64,000 nt of DNA from Primulina eburnea (lineage: Eukaryota; Streptophyta; Magnoliopsida; Lamiales; Gesneriaceae): NCBI RefSeq assembly GCF_022965805.1, contig NC_133117.1, positions 11,804,183 through 11,868,182 of the forward strand, written 5' to 3'. Position 1 is the first letter of the stretch. Every line of letters starts with the position of its first letter. The notes below the pieces were generated by a model. That model made no database searches, was not told the origin of the DNA, and saw nothing but the letters and a program-made list of their open reading frames with translations. Shown here one piece after another: positions 44,277-57,125 of this stretch. The position numbers and the translations under genes were made by a program.

Positions 44277-45287
44277 TTATAAAAATTTCGTCCCCGAAAT
44301 TTGCTTACCGCCAAATAAATTCGGATAACGATGTTTCATCTCCTCTTCCGGTTCCCATGTGGCCTCTTCAATAACATGATTTCTCAAAAGAACTTTGACA
44401 AGGCCAATTTCTGTAGTCCTTAGCACTTTCACTTTGCAATCAAGAATTTGAACCGGCACTTCCTCGTAACTCAAGTTAGGTAAAAGATCCAATGATTCGT
44501 ACCGAAGAACATGAGATGGATTAGAAAGATACTTACGGAGCATAGAAACGTGAAATACGTTGTGAACTCTATCCAAGTCCGGTGGTAATGCAAGACGATA
44601 GGCTCGATCTCCAATCTTATCAAGAATTTCAGAAGGTCCAATGTATCGAGGACTTAACTTACCTTTCTTACCAAATCGCATAACTCCCTTGAGAGGAGCT
44701 ATTTTAATAAAAACATGATCGCCAACCTCGAAAATCAAAGGCCGTCGTCGAACATCGGTATAACTCTTCTGTTTAGACTGAGCGGTCTTCATTCGCTCTT
44801 GGATCAATGCTACAATATCTGCTGTTTGTTGAACCAACTCCGGGCCCAACATCTTCCTTTCACCTACCTCTTCCCAATAAAGAGGAGATCGGCACTTCCT
44901 TCCATATAAAGCTTCATAAGGTGCCATGCCAATAGAAGACTGGAAACTGTTATTATACGTGAACTCTACCAAAGGCAACTTAGAATCCCAACTTCCCGGG
45001 AAATCAATCATACAAGCCCTTAGCATATCCTCCAAAATTTGGATTACCCTTTCTGATTGACCGTTGCTTTGAGGATGGTATGCGGTACTGAAAGCCAATT
45101 TCGTTCCCAAGGCTCGATGCAAACTCTTCCAAAACTCTGATGTAAACCTTGGATCACGATCAGAAACTATCGACACCGGTATTCCATGAAGTCTCACAAT
45201 CTCCTGAATATACGACTCAGCATATTGATTCATAGAATACGTCGTCTTGACAGTAAGAAAATGCGATGATTTGGTCAATCGATCCAT
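44277..45287 (-). CDS. Gypsy gag-pol, C-terminal part: integrase core end and chromodomain-like tail
   Basis: Minus strand, continuing the 46811-50269 frame after the solo LTR. It reads [32 protein letters not shown] (second catalytic Asp), STAYHPQSNGQSERVIQ (catalytic Glu), the [20 protein letters not shown] landmark, and a chromodomain-like end (EEATWEPEEEMKHRYPNLF). No stop interrupts it before the terminator close to 44277. It cannot be translated with its N-terminal part while the insertion is present, so in practice it is the second half of a broken gene. Confidence 0.85.
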   Translation of the reverse strand: MDRLTKSSHFLTVKTTYSMNQYAESYIQEIVRLHGIPVSIVSDRDPRFTSEFWKSLHRALGTKLAFSTAYHPQSNGQSERVIQILEDMLRACMIDFPGSWDSKLPLVEFTYNNSFQSSIGMAPYEALYGRKCRSPLYWEEVGERKMLGPELVQQTADIVALIQERMKTAQSKQKSYTDVRRRPLIFEVGDHVFIKIAPLKGVMRFGKKGKLSPRYIGPSEILDKIGDRAYRLALPPDLDRVHNVFHVSMLRKYLSNPSHVLRYESLDLLPNLSYEEVPVQILDCKVKVLRTTEIGLVKVLLRNHVIEEATWEPEEEMKHRYPNLFGGKQISGTKFL

Positions 45288-46810
45288 GTTGCGCGTTTTC
45301 ACTACCGCAAGTGTACGGTGTCAAGTTTTAGTACTGGTTAGAGTGCAGATATCGATCCCACGAGGAGTGTGTGTAAAATTGTATATCAATTCTTGTAATT
45401 AAAATAGTCTCAACTATATGTAGAGAAATTGAATAAACGGTTGGTTTGGTTGAATGAATTAACCGAAAACAATGAAGTAATTAAGTCACCGAATCGAGAG
45501 ATAATAATGAGAGAAAGTATCTAGAAGAATTATTTCACAAAGTTTCCACGATAACTATTCACAGTTTAATTTATATTCCTGAATTCCAATAAATTAATGG
45601 CCAAGAACACTTAGATTGTTTTATTCACCCTTTCCCAAGTGACGAATAAAGTGTATCTATCAACTTTGATTCAATTATTCCTAATTAGAATCTACGTTTC
45701 ATAGATAAATGCTAACAATGTTCTTACTAAGCCTCGCTAAAGTTATACGCATTCCGAACGCTATAAACATTTAACGATCTGTCTCTAATGATCTATAATC
45801 CTAGTCCCTCTCCCGAGTTATAAGATTAATCAAACAACAAACAATTTATGGCCAATAAATTGCAGTGCAATAAACACAGAGAACACAATTAAACGAAAGC
45901 GGAATTCAATCAAATAAACAACGATGTCAAATCATCGTATCCACAGAGTTACGTCATTCTCTAGAATGGAAGTTTAGTTCATCACGAAATCCAAGAGAGA
46001 CCAATACATATTTGTAGTTCTAGGCTTCGACACGCAATAAAATAAAGAGACAAAAGAAAAGATAACAAATCCAAAGCGTCTTCTTTGTCCCCAGATCCGT
46101 CGTTCTTCGTAGTTGTAATCGATCTTCGCCTCTCAGTACTTTCCTCTCGCCTTCTTTTTCTTCCCAAGATGGTGTATTTTCGTGTGTTTTCTCCTCACGG
46201 CGGCTCCCTCTAATTCTGACCTAAGAATCGCGCATTTATACTCAATCTGGACGCGGTGTGTGCGCGATGGCGTGAGTTCTGGCGCTGTTGCGCGTATGTT
46301 GCTGCTCGTCTGCCGTGTGTTGGCTCGCGCGGGTGCGCGTGATGTCGCGCGGTTGCGCGCTCTTCTCGGGTGTGTGCGCGCGGTAGCGCGTGAAATGGCG
46401 CGATCGCGCGCGAGCTGCTGTGTCTGGTCGTGCATGTCTGCGCGCGCGCCTGCGCATGATGTGGCGCGGTGGCGCGCGATCTTCTGCGTGTGTGATTCAT
46501 CCTTGCGCGCGCTGGTGCGCGAGATGTCGCGCGCTGGTGCGCGAGATGTCGCGCGGGGGCGCGCGATGTTCTGCTCGGGTGACTTGTCTTTGCGCGCGCA
46601 TGTGCGTGAAGTCGCGCGGCTACGCACGCACATCTGTCCGGTAGCATGCTCATGGTTGTGCGCTTCTTGGTCCACTTGGCTTCGTGTTCGCTATTTTCTC
46701 CATTCCTGAAATGACAACAGAAACAACCCAAAAACGCGTAATTATGTTCGAAACCAGCCTAATTCAAAATGGATTCTAATATAAATTAAGTGCAAATCTT
46801 GCACTTATCA
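45288..46810 (-). mobile_element. Solo LTR, 1.5 kb, inside integrase of the 10-kb gypsy element
   Basis: Minus strand TGATAAGTGCAAG ... AACGCGCAACA, 1523 bp, with perfect ATCCA duplications at 45283-45287 and 46811-46815 that split the VDRL codons of integrase. The sequence near its end (CACTACCGCAAGTGTACGG on the plus strand, ATCGATCCCACGAGG) is of a type I associate with OTA/Tat-like gypsy LTRs; this assignment is tentative. GC-rich dyads built on GCGCGC-type arms fill 46269-46625, and a TATA box (GTATAAATGCG, minus strand, near 46234-46242) follows directly. The rest is noncoding. Confidence 0.85.
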
Positions 46811-49800
46811 ATCCACAATCACCCAAATCGAATTGAAGCCTTTCTGAGTCCTTGGCAATCCAACAACGAAATCCATGGTTATGTGTTCCCACTTCCATTG
46901 CGGTATAGGCAAGGATTGCAATAACCCCGCCGGTCTTTGGTGCTCAATCTTAACCTGCTGACAGGTTAGACATTCAGAAACAAATAACATTATATCTTTC
47001 TTCATACCGGGCCACCAGTAAAGACGTCGAAGATCTTGGTACATCTTGGTACTACCGGGATGTACAGAATATGGTGCAGTATGAACTTCAAGAAGTACCT
47101 CTTTTCGAATGTCATCACCCATAGGAACACATATCCTGCTTCTAAAGGTCAACAAACCATCACGATTAAACCCAAACTCAGAAACACCTGACAGATCACT
47201 TTTCCTCTTCAACTCTAATAACTGAGCATCTAGTTGTTGTTCCTTCAAACTTCGATCAAATAAAGTTGAGTGAAGAACTAGAGAAGACAATCGAGCAACT
47301 GTACCTGAAGATACCAAATTAATCTCATTTCTTTGTAAATCAAGCAACAAGGGTTTAGAAATCATGGAACCCAATAATGAACTTGATTTACGACTCAAAG
47401 CATCCGCAACAACATTAGCTTTTCCAGGTTGATAGCTAATGGTGCAATCGTAATCTTTTACCAGTTCCAACCATCTCCGCTGCCGCATATTCAATTCTTT
47501 CTGCGAAAACAAATAACTCAAACTTTTGTGATCTGTAAATATTTCACATTTCTCACCATAAAAATAGTGCCGCCAAATTTTTAAAGCAAAAATCACAGCC
47601 GCCAACTCCAAATCATGAGTGGGATAATTCTTCTCGTAGTCCTTCAACTGACGAGAAGCATAAGCTATCACTTTCCCGCGCTGCATCAATACGGCACCTA
47701 ACCCCTGCTTAGAAGCATCTGTATATACAACAAAATTTTCAGTACCACAAGGAAGTACTAAAACAGGGGCAGAAGTCAACTTATCTTTCAATGTTTGGAA
47801 GGCTTGTTGGCACTCAATGGTCCATTCGAACTTGATAGCCTTCCTTGTCAAACTCGTCAATGGCAAAGCTATCTTTGAAAAGTCTGCTATGAACCTACGG
47901 TAATACCCTGCCAACCCAAGAAAACTTCTTACTTCTGAGACTGTCTTGGGAATAGACCATTGCTTAATGGACTCAATCTTGGATGGATCAACAGATATTC
48001 CTTCTTTTAAAACAATATGGCCCAAAAATGCCACCTGTTCTAACCAGAACTCACATTTCTTTAACTTGGCATACAATTGTGTATCCCTCAACAGCTGCAA
48101 CACAATCCTCAAATGCTCACGATGAAGTTCTCGTGTCTTTGAGTAGATCAAGATGTCATCAATAAAAACAATGACAAAAGTATCCAAATACGGCTTAAAG
48201 ACACGATTCATCAAATCCATAAACACTGAAGGAGCATTAGTTAATCCAAACGACATCACCAAAAATTCATAATGGCCATACCTCGTTCTAAATGCAGTCT
48301 TTGGTATGTCCTCCTTTTTCACCTTCAGTTGATGGTAACCTGACCGAAGGTCGATCTTCGAAAATATTGCTGCTCCTTGCAATTGATCAAAAAGATCATC
48401 AATACGTGGCAAAGGATATTTGTTCTTCACTGTGACCTTGTTGAGTTCTCGATAGTCAATACATAATCGCAATGATCCATCCTTCTTCTTTACGAACAAA
48501 ACTGGAGCCCCCCACGGTGAGGAACTAGGTCGGATAAAACCTTTATCTAGTAGCTCCTGCAATTGAGTCTTCAATTCTTTCATTTCAGTAGGAGCCATTC
48601 TGTATGGAGCCTTGGAAATTGGAGCTGTACCTGGAATTAAATCAATAACAAACTCCACCTCTCGATCAGGTGGTAATCTAGGCACATCATCAGCAAATAC
48701 GTCAGGATAATCCTGAACCACATCAATATCCTGTAATTGTATATTACTTTCCTTTTGCACATCAACCACGGAAGCCAGAAAACCCATAGAACCTTTTTGC
48801 AACAATTTATTGGCTTGCAGACAAGAGATAATGGGAATACTCATGGAAGAGCCTAGACCAACAAACACATCACTATCATGGTCATCGGCTAAAAATTTCA
48901 CTGTCTTGCCCACACAATCAATTACCGCACAATAATCAGATAACCAATCCATTCCCAAAATAACATCAAATGCAACCATCGGAATAACAATAAGATCAGC
49001 AAACAATAATCTATTACCCACTTGTACAGGACATGCCTTGATAATATTACTGGGACAAATTTCATCCCCAGAGGGCAACACAATATTGAAGTGTAATGGC
49101 ATAACAGTAGGTTCAACAGATATATAATGCATAAACACTTCAGACATAAAAGAATGAGTTGCTCCAGTGTCAATCAAGGTAAGTGCGTCCTTACCGAATA
49201 TTAAAATATTACCTGATATTACTGAAGAATCAGGATTGACACCTTCTTTTGTCATTGAAAATATTCTGCCCTGAACCTTTCCTTTATCTGCCGAAAAAGG
49301 ACATTTTTGTGCTGTGTGTCCCTTTTCTTTACATCTATAACACCGGCCACTTCCAATCAAACATTCCCCCTTGTGTGGCTTTCCACACTTGGGACATAAG
49401 GGTCGCTCCATATCTAATGAAGGCAAAGAAGGCTTATTGCGTTGCTCCAACTTGCCTTTCCCTTTGAAGCCGCCTCGACTAGAAGGACTTGCACCTTGAC
49501 TCCTGGCTTGAAAGGTTTGTCTTCTCAACTGCCTTTCCTTTTCAATCTCTTGCTCATCAAGTTCAGCTAGCAGTGCCCTTTCAACAATAACTTGATAAGA
49601 AACCACTTTAGCCATGTGAACATCTCGTCGAATCTCGGGTCTCAAGCCGCGAATAAAGTGCTCTCCTTTATCTTTATCATTCTCGGCGATGAAAGGCACA
49701 AAGACACAACCTTCTTCAAATTTGAGAGTATACTCATTGACAGTCATGGCAGCTTGTCGCAACTCGAGAAATTCTTTCATCTTCTTTGCTTTAACCTCTC

Positions 49801-50269
49801 GAGAAAAATATTTGGTGTAGAAAAGCTCTTTGAATGCATCCCACTTCAATTCACGAACATTCACTGTAACTTTGGTGGCTTTCCACCAAATACGTGCTGC
49901 TTTGACCAACATAAAAACTGCACAACTAACCTTGTCTTGATCATTGAACTTCAAATAGTCGAAAATGGCTTCTAAAGACTTGATCCATTCTAGAGCCACC
50001 AATGGATCAAAATCACCCACAAAATCAGGAGGGTTCATTCTTCTAAAACGATCATAGGCACCATCTTCAGAACTTTCTGTTGTGCCTAGAACTCTACCAC
50101 GACCATGACCCTGAGTCGAGGTGTGCATGCTCAATAACTGTTGGATTTGCTCACCGTGAACCTTTGCTTGCTCTTTCAATAGCTTACTAAACTCATCAAC
50201 AACCTTCACTGTCTTATCAGTAGAAGAGGTCCTATCATCCCCTTCTATATTCTTTCTCTTGGGAAGCAT
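46811..50269 (-). CDS. Gypsy gag-pol, N-terminal part: gag, protease, RT, RNase H, integrase start
   Basis: An open frame of 1153 codons from the ATG at 50269 ([12 protein letters not shown]). Domains by residue: gag about 75-240 ([19 protein letters not shown]), zinc knuckles about 292-323 ([26 protein letters not shown]), protease DTG at 367-369, RT from about 520 with FIDD at 702-705, RNase H with YTDAS at 849-853, integrase zinc residues H1063, H1070, C1100 and C1103, and the first catalytic Asp in MDF at 1132. The sequence stops at VIVD, where the solo LTR begins. All catalytic residues seen are intact. The domain order is that of Ty3/gypsy chromoviruses, Tekay clade. It acts in cytoplasmic particles (gag, RT, RNase H) and in the nucleus (integrase). 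Confidence 0.92.
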
Positions 50270-50445
50270 ATCCTACACATATGCTCACTTTAACAATGGA
50301 TAGGAAGAAAGAATACATCAATAACAATAAAAAAAAGAATCAATTCTCAAAGTTAAAATCAATAGATGCAGGATCGAAAACATACCGGATTGTCCTAGGC
50401 AGAAGAAGTCATATACGGTCCAAGAACTTTCGCTCTGATACCAAT
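50270..50445 (-). other. Leader and primer binding site of the 10-kb gypsy element
   Basis: The complement of TGGTATCAGAGC is at 50432-50443, two bases from the LTR. The remaining leader is AT-rich and noncoding. Confidence 0.88.
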
Positions 50446-52449
50446 TGAAACAACCCCACTCCCATGACAATAACATTGAAATTAAATGACATACGCGGAA
50501 GCATTTGAATTTAAAAGGGAAAGAACAATATACCATTTACATCATAACTATTTTACGCACTAATATACATAACCATTCACCATCATATCCTTCAACACAT
50601 AACCAAAAGCCAACATAAAGTTTTCCTCATCATTCATTTAGCCAAATACATGACATTTTAAAACTTCACATGTTTACTAAACTCAAAACAAAAGTGACAC
50701 CACCAAACAAAATCTTTCCCATTGCCTTATATATATGACTTCTCCCGTCTCGGACAATCCGCTTCAATCCTTTTTATCACCTGCATCACATGACATAACT
50801 GGAATGAGAATAAAACTCAGTAAGTAAGAAGCTGTACATAGCAATTACATATACATAGCTTTGGCTTAGAACGTGGCTATGGCAATGGCGATAAAGAATG
50901 AATCATAAATCTCAAATCAATATAAAGGGTATCATATCATGAATTAAAGGAAGGAAATGACAGTTCTGTGACCTGTGACCTGTGGTAAGTATCTCTTTGA
51001 TATAAATATCAAAACTATGAGAGATACTCATAATCATGTGATTGGCCAATGACATGCATGAATTACTATCATTCCTTGGCTTTAATCATAGGAAATCTCA
51101 TTGAGGCCTTACATCAAACACTTGGTAGGAACAATGAGTTACTAGCTCCTTTGTCAATGAATTCCATAGTAATCTTTGAACAATGAATATATATAACAAT
51201 ATACATATTGATTATATGTCAATGGGAGGAGCTAGTTAGCAATAAAATGGCTTGATACATATATAAATCATGTGAGCACAAGGAAAATCTTTCACTTACA
51301 ACAAACCAAATGAATGCTTAGATGTTCTTGAAGGAAATCCTACAACAATAATCACAATCATAATCATAAATCGTCTCCAATAATCCAATGAATCATGAAC
51401 CCAATTTAACCCTCAATACTTCAAACCCTTCTATACTCCAAAAACATAGAATAATTACCTTGTAGCTTGAAATCTTAGGAAGGAGCAACTAAGAAATCAC
51501 TATAATCCTTGCACTTGGAGTAGAGAATTGGAGAGAAGAAAACCATGAGAGAAAAGAGTTTGAATCGATGGAAGAGAAAGGAGGATGGTAGGAAATGTGT
51601 AGAATAGTATAAAGTAACGTTTATAAGCCTCCAATTCCTTTAAAAACGTGTTTTCTATGCCATATACACGGACCCCGTGTCCCCCTCCGTGTATAGGTCC
51701 ATGTACACTCAGGAAATCACTCATTTTGCATGGCCGAACCCGGACCCCGTTTGTGGGTCCGTGTATGGGTCCGTGTACCCTCTGCCAAGGGCCAAAACCG
51801 CATGTTTTATTCTGAATTAGCAAAAGTGGTAAACATGAAAGTTGTAGCCCTATGTGTTTTCTTGCACCTCTCCAAATTTCAGGTCAGTTGGAGGTCTGAG
51901 TAAAAAGTTATGCCCATTCTCCCAACATGTGTCAGTGCAGGAACAACGAAACACACGACACATTTCGGGCCACTTTTGGCTCGTCTTCCATAATGATTTA
52001 AACAAAACTCAAAATAAGAAAGTTATAGCCTTATATCTTATCTTTCTTATGCAATTGGCCTCATGCCATTTGGATCAATATCACATTCATTATGCTAAAA
52101 ACCGTAACAAATACCAAAATTCTCATACCGTTTCTGCACCCCAATTACCTATTTGGCTCAAACCATCCAAACCATCAATCCAACTCCTAAAATTATACCT
52201 TCACAACAATAACAACTCCTCATATACACAACCATCAACTTAACCATACCAAAACCATACAATCAATAACCATGAATACAATACAATAACCATATTGATG
52301 CAATAACATGAAATATCAACCTTTCCATCAACTATATTCATAAACCATAACAATAACCATGATCAATAATAACTTAACCATATATCCATAATACCAAACC
52401 ATAGAATAACAGTGTTGACATTAGAAGGATAAAAGGTTGGGATATTACA
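50446..52449 (-). repeat. 5' LTR of the 10-kb gypsy element
   Basis: 2004 bp, the same length as its partner at 42258-44261. The dyad array is at 51662-51780 and the TATA box (GCTTATAAAC, minus strand) near 51618-51628. Differences from the partner are concentrated in and next to the dyad array (51540-51920). Confidence 0.9.
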
Positions 52450-52807
52450 GAACCACCCTGAGCCAACTTCGAACCAGCCCCTCTATGTACCCTTAGAACC
52501 CTTAGAACTTGAACCCAAGCTCAAAACCGAAGCCATCCATCAGAACATGCCATGCTGAGAACCCTTTTGACATTGGACTCTACGTTTCTATTGCTAGGAC
52601 CCTAACCACTGGACCAGCCCCTGAACCAGACCCTTTTGCACCATCTTAGGACCCTAAGGACTTGACCTAGCCCAGCCCAAAACCCCCTGGCCGAGCCCTT
52701 TCTTCCCTGCGCAAGCTGCACACCTGTGTGATCCCCTTGATGGATCTCGGGTGGAGTCCTAAATTGACTCCTCCCCATCCCCTTGTCTCGATTCCTAGCA
52801 TGGCTAG

Positions 52808-54939
52808 TGTAGAGTCCAAAACCAGTACACATGAAACCCATGTAATTATTTATTTGCTAAATTATTTATTTTAAATTTAAAATTATTTTTAGCGGTACAT
52901 GATTTTTGAATTTGCATTATTTTAAATTATTTATGTTTATGTGCTGCACGTTCAAATGTTTTCTCGAGTTCCATGTTTCAGGCGATTATCCGATGCGGGA
53001 TCGAATAAAAGAGACCGGAGAAGATTTTGGAAATTTTAAAATGTGGTATTTTATTTTAAGTTAGGATTGGGGCATTTTAAAATATTTGTTGAGTTTTTAG
53101 TATTTTAAAAGCTTAATTTAATTATTAGGTGATTTTATGATTTTAAAGTTTTAAAGACTGGTCACTTGTACATTTTATTTTAAATTAATAGGCTTTATTA
53201 TAGTTAGAGGAAGGTTAGTATTTTATTTAAATGTTAATTATTAATTAAGCAAGTTTAAACCCTTAGTTAACTTAAAACTCACGCACGCACAAACATTTAC
53301 ACACACACATATTTCATTTTATTTGTTTTAAATTTTTTGAGAGCAAAACCTAGGGTTCTAAGAACCTTCAGCAGCCACCCCCTCCCTTCAAAGATTTCAG
53401 CAATTCTCGTCCCTTTTCTTCGAGAAAATCGTGCCACGTTTATCTCGGATCAACCCTCTTATCAACCCTATGTATATTCTTTTTTTTCTGCATCGATCTC
53501 GTTATATTATGTGTTGTATTTTTTATTATGCGTGAAAATCCATGTATGTTGTGAAAAAGTTTGAGCAAAAACATTTGAAATGATTTTTGGATCAAAATTT
53601 TTAGATCTAAACGTGTGTCTGCTGTCATTTCGATTTCTGTGAATTTAAGTTGATTTTCTGGAAAATCTTTCAACATATAAAACATAGTACTTTTCGATAC
53701 CTTTTATTTGACAATAAATTCGTAATTTTTGGACAAAAAACGAGTGAGTTATGATTATGTTCGTGCTCAAACTTTGATGTTTAAACGATTTTATTTTAGA
53801 TCTCAAATATCGAATACACTGTCATTTCAAATTCTGTGAATTTTTTTTTGTCAGTTTTCTGGGAAAACTTTCAACATCTAAAACGTAGTACCTTTTGATA
53901 TCTTAGATTTGACAGTAAATTCGTAATTTTTGGACAAGAGATGAGTGAGTTATGATTATTCTCGTGTGACTGTTCAACTGTGTTGGTTTTCAAAAATTTT
54001 CACGCAGACAGGGCACGCTCGGGCGGTGAGAAATTGCCGCACGAGTACCAAACATTCTGGGAAAAAAAATATATTTTTTATTTTTAAATTTTTTTCTTGG
54101 GCATGTATGCATAATGTATTAGTATGTTCGACATGCGAAGAAAATATTTTATATTTTTAAAGTATGCTAAATGTCTTGTGACCGATTATGAACGAGTTTG
54201 GAAGTCAGTGAACGTGGCCGAGGACCTCTCCACCCTTGTAAAGCATGATCAGGTTTAGATCATGATTGGAAAGTAGTAAAGCATGATCAAGGACCAATCC
54301 ACCCAGTAAAGCATGACCAGGGATGTCATGTATGTGGTAGTGGACTTTCCCTGCCAGCCCAGTACTGTGGTTTGTTCTGATCAGGCACATTTATGTATGG
54401 GTCACTTCCGTTGAAACATATGTCTACGCAAAATGATGCAGTTTATACATGTTCAAATATGTATGATGCAAGCATGTTTATGGAAATTTTTACGTTATAT
54501 TGGCATGTCTATGTTTACGTTAATACGTTCAAGTTTCAGTATGTACGCTTTACTATTGTGGTTTTATTATGTATTACTTTTATTTCTAGTTTATACGTGT
54601 TGAGTCTTTAAACTCACTAGACTTGATCGATGCAGGTGAGGAAGAGTATGAGGAGACGAGTATGGGGACCAATGAGCCGGCTTGGAATGCGCAGGAGGCT
54701 AAACTCAAGGACCGCCCATGTTTAAGAATTTCTGCATGTTGATTCAAATACTCTGATATTTACGAGATTGTTTATGTTGTTTAAACGTTTACCTTTTTGC
54801 AAACTTTGTTCGTAATTATTTTACTTCAAATATTTTTAGACGAGCGGTTTATATTTATCGCAAATTGAAATATTATTATTTATTTAAAAAAATTATTTTT
54901 CCGTAAATTTTAAATAGTATAAAAGTACGGTACGTTATA
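52808..54939 (+). mobile_element. Solo LTR, 2.1 kb, plus strand
   Basis: TGTAGAGTCC ... GTACGTTATA, flanked by perfect GCTAG duplications (52803-52807, 54940-54944). The last CA is changed to TA. It is the same family as the solo LTR at 57126-61590 in opposite orientation. It holds one GC-rich dyad (GCTCGGGCGGTGAGAAATTG, about 54007-54026, with the second arm GCCGCACGAG) and the TTGAGTCTTTAAACTCACTA ... GATGCAGG motif (54599-54638). No coding sequence was seen. Confidence 0.82.
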
Positions 54940-55995
54940 GCTAGGACTCCTTCCCTCACCCAAACCGACACCCAGCCGTGACCCAAGCTAAGCCATGCAA
55001 CGCCTAACCCTTAAATCGAGCCTTTACACCCCAAACCGTGATAAGTGGTTTCAGCTTGTTTCTATTATCGTGTTCAGCGTGTTGTGTTGTTCTAGGACTC
55101 CTTAAACTCGTGTAAAACATGCCTCTTATCATCCTAATACATGGCATCCCCTTCAAGCACACTTATATCATGTTTTGGAATGAAAACACATGCATTAAAA
55201 TTCACATATGATGCATAACCAAAAATATCCAAAGATGAAATTTGTTTTCATTAAATTTCATAAACAAATACATAATGTGGTCTGATGATGAGTAAAGGAA
55301 AGATTGTCGCGTGCATTTGCGTGATTTACGTACGAAATTACGTTGACGAATTGAAGAACGATGACACGAAGACGATGGCTTGATTTTTCCTTTCAATTTC
55401 GAAACTTTCTCCTTGTTGCTATGGTGTGTGCCGTGTGTTTTAGAGAGACAAGGAGTCTTGTTAATTTGTTGAGGGAAAGGGGCGTGGGAATGTTTTGTTA
55501 TGGTGTAGTGTTTAGGCTTAAAAAATTGATTAAAACACTAATTCATAGCTTAGGCCCATTAACAAGGTTAATTAGGCCCAATAAGCCCATTAGTGTTTAA
55601 TAAAATTATTTTGCTTAATAAAGTTTGTGAAATTATTAGCCGAGTTGTCGAAACGTTCGTATTTTTGTTCAAAATCCAACACCGATAAAATTTATGTCTC
55701 GACGTATAAAATCATCTCAAAACTCCTTATTTTCAAAAATAATAAAAAACATCACCCTTATTTTAAATAATTAAAAACAACTATTTAATTAAAAAAATCC
55801 ATTTTTCAGCCCTCGATCTCCGTTCCTCAATCGCAACTCGAATAATCCTTAAAAATACATTTTAATGCAACCTGGCAGAAAATTATATTTTAAACATGTC
55901 AACATATGCAACATAATTAATTTATGCAATTAATTTAAATACACAAGAAATTTAATAACTTTTGCGCGGACCTTCAAATATTCGGGGCGTTACAA

Positions 55996-57125
55996 TCTTC
56001 TCCCCTTAACTTGAATTTTGTCCTCGAAATTCACTTATCCTTGATAATCAAAAGTTTAGACTCTTAATTCTAGTATCCCAATAATTCACGCTTCCGCTGC
56101 GCTACTCTATAACAATAAGTTTTAGGATGTCCTTATGTCTCCTCAGTCCCAATTAAATTTACATTCTACAGCCTCATTAGCGAATCGCAACTTAAAACGA
56201 CCCATGATGACTTAGTGCTATGTTATTATAACCTCGAATTTCAACATTTTCTTAGAATTCCCAGTATTATAAATGGTGGTCCAAACTTGATGTATCTTAC
56301 TTTCCCTATATTATACCCAATGTGCTCATCAACCTATCATATTTCAACATTAAAATCTCAAACACACCCACTAACGCTTAGATTTTCAAGCCTAATATTG
56401 ATTCATCCTACAATACCCTTTATTAACATTCTTTATAACATTATATCCACGATATTCCAAGGTTCTAAATATTCCTTCAATTCTAAATCATCGAAAATTC
56501 TTATCATTTAAACCATTCAATTCTCGCTAATTGCTAAACTAGTCCCCAAAATCCTTAACAATTGCAAAATAAATTTCTTACTTCCTCAAAAATTTTCCAA
56601 TTGATCCTTAGTTTCGAAAATCCTACCATTAATCCATAAGTTCTTGACATTTCTATTTCTCTTCTATAGGTTTCTCATGACATAATTTTCAATAATTCTA
56701 AGCGTATTAACCCAAAAATCAATTCTCATAACCGATATTACCTTTCCATCGAAACCTATCATCCCATATTATTATTCATTTTCTTACTTTTAATGATCAT
56801 CACAGTCTTGGTATCATTATTACTTATAATTTACAATTCCCAAACATTAACTCAACTAGTAACCATGATTCATCAGTATTTTCTTAGAAAATCTACATGT
56901 CTCAAAGGTATTCAAACTCTTCACAATTAACTTATGGCCCAAAAAGTAGAATAACAGTACTAAAGCACAAAAATCAATATAGTCCAATTATTTTCACCCT
57001 TTCCCAAGGTCCATTAACCAAATTCTTAAACATGTCCAATTCCACCATAAATCCAACAATCATGGAAATCATATACTTTCTTATTTCATATCGTATCACG
57101 TATAAAAAAGTTTAAGCATATAAAT
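55996..57125 (-). other. Internal remnant of the gypsy element that owns the 40798-55995 LTR
   Basis: It starts with a purine run on the minus strand (complement of ATCTTCTCCCCTTAAC) and GAGGACAAAATTCAAG, the usual 3' end of a gypsy internal region. The rest is AT-rich with no recognisable protein. The family seems to have a long noncoding 3' part, as also seen at 25111-25413. It is interrupted at 57121-57125 by a solo LTR. Confidence 0.55.

Larger units (their letters stand above)
42258..52449 (-). mobile_element. Full-length Tekay-like gypsy element with 2-kb LTRs
   Basis: A 10.2-kb element including a solo LTR of 1.5 kb. LTRs of 2004 bp each lie at 42258-44261 and 50446-52449, the primer site at 50432-50443, and a poly-G polypurine tract at 44262-44276. 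GAACC is duplicated at 42253-42257 and 52450-52454. Gag-pol would be one open frame if the solo LTR at 45288-46810 were absent. The two LTRs differ by roughly 35-40 substitutions by eye (about 2%), so it is older than the two nested elements of the left half. Confidence 0.93.
40798..55995 (-). repeat. Long LTR of a minus-strand gypsy element, split by two nested insertions
   Basis: The LTR parts are 40798-42257, 52450-52807 and 54940-55995, together about 2.9 kb, close to the related LTR at 25414. On the minus strand it starts TGTAACGCCCCG next to a purine run at 55996-56011 and ends AAGTTTCA at 40798. Removing the gypsy element (TSD GAACC) and the solo LTR (TSD GCTAG) restores continuous sequence. 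It has an AT microsatellite near its end and the shared TTGGGTCTTTAGACTCAC motif (41237-41280, minus strand). No coding sequence in the LTR parts. Confidence 0.75.

Noticed and set aside
46182..46731. Long overlapping open frames on both strands (Arg/Ala/Thr-rich proteins)
   Set aside because: They are created by the GCGCGC-type dyad array of a solo LTR. Three frames are open at once because stop codons are rare in GC-rich repeats, and none looks like a protein family.
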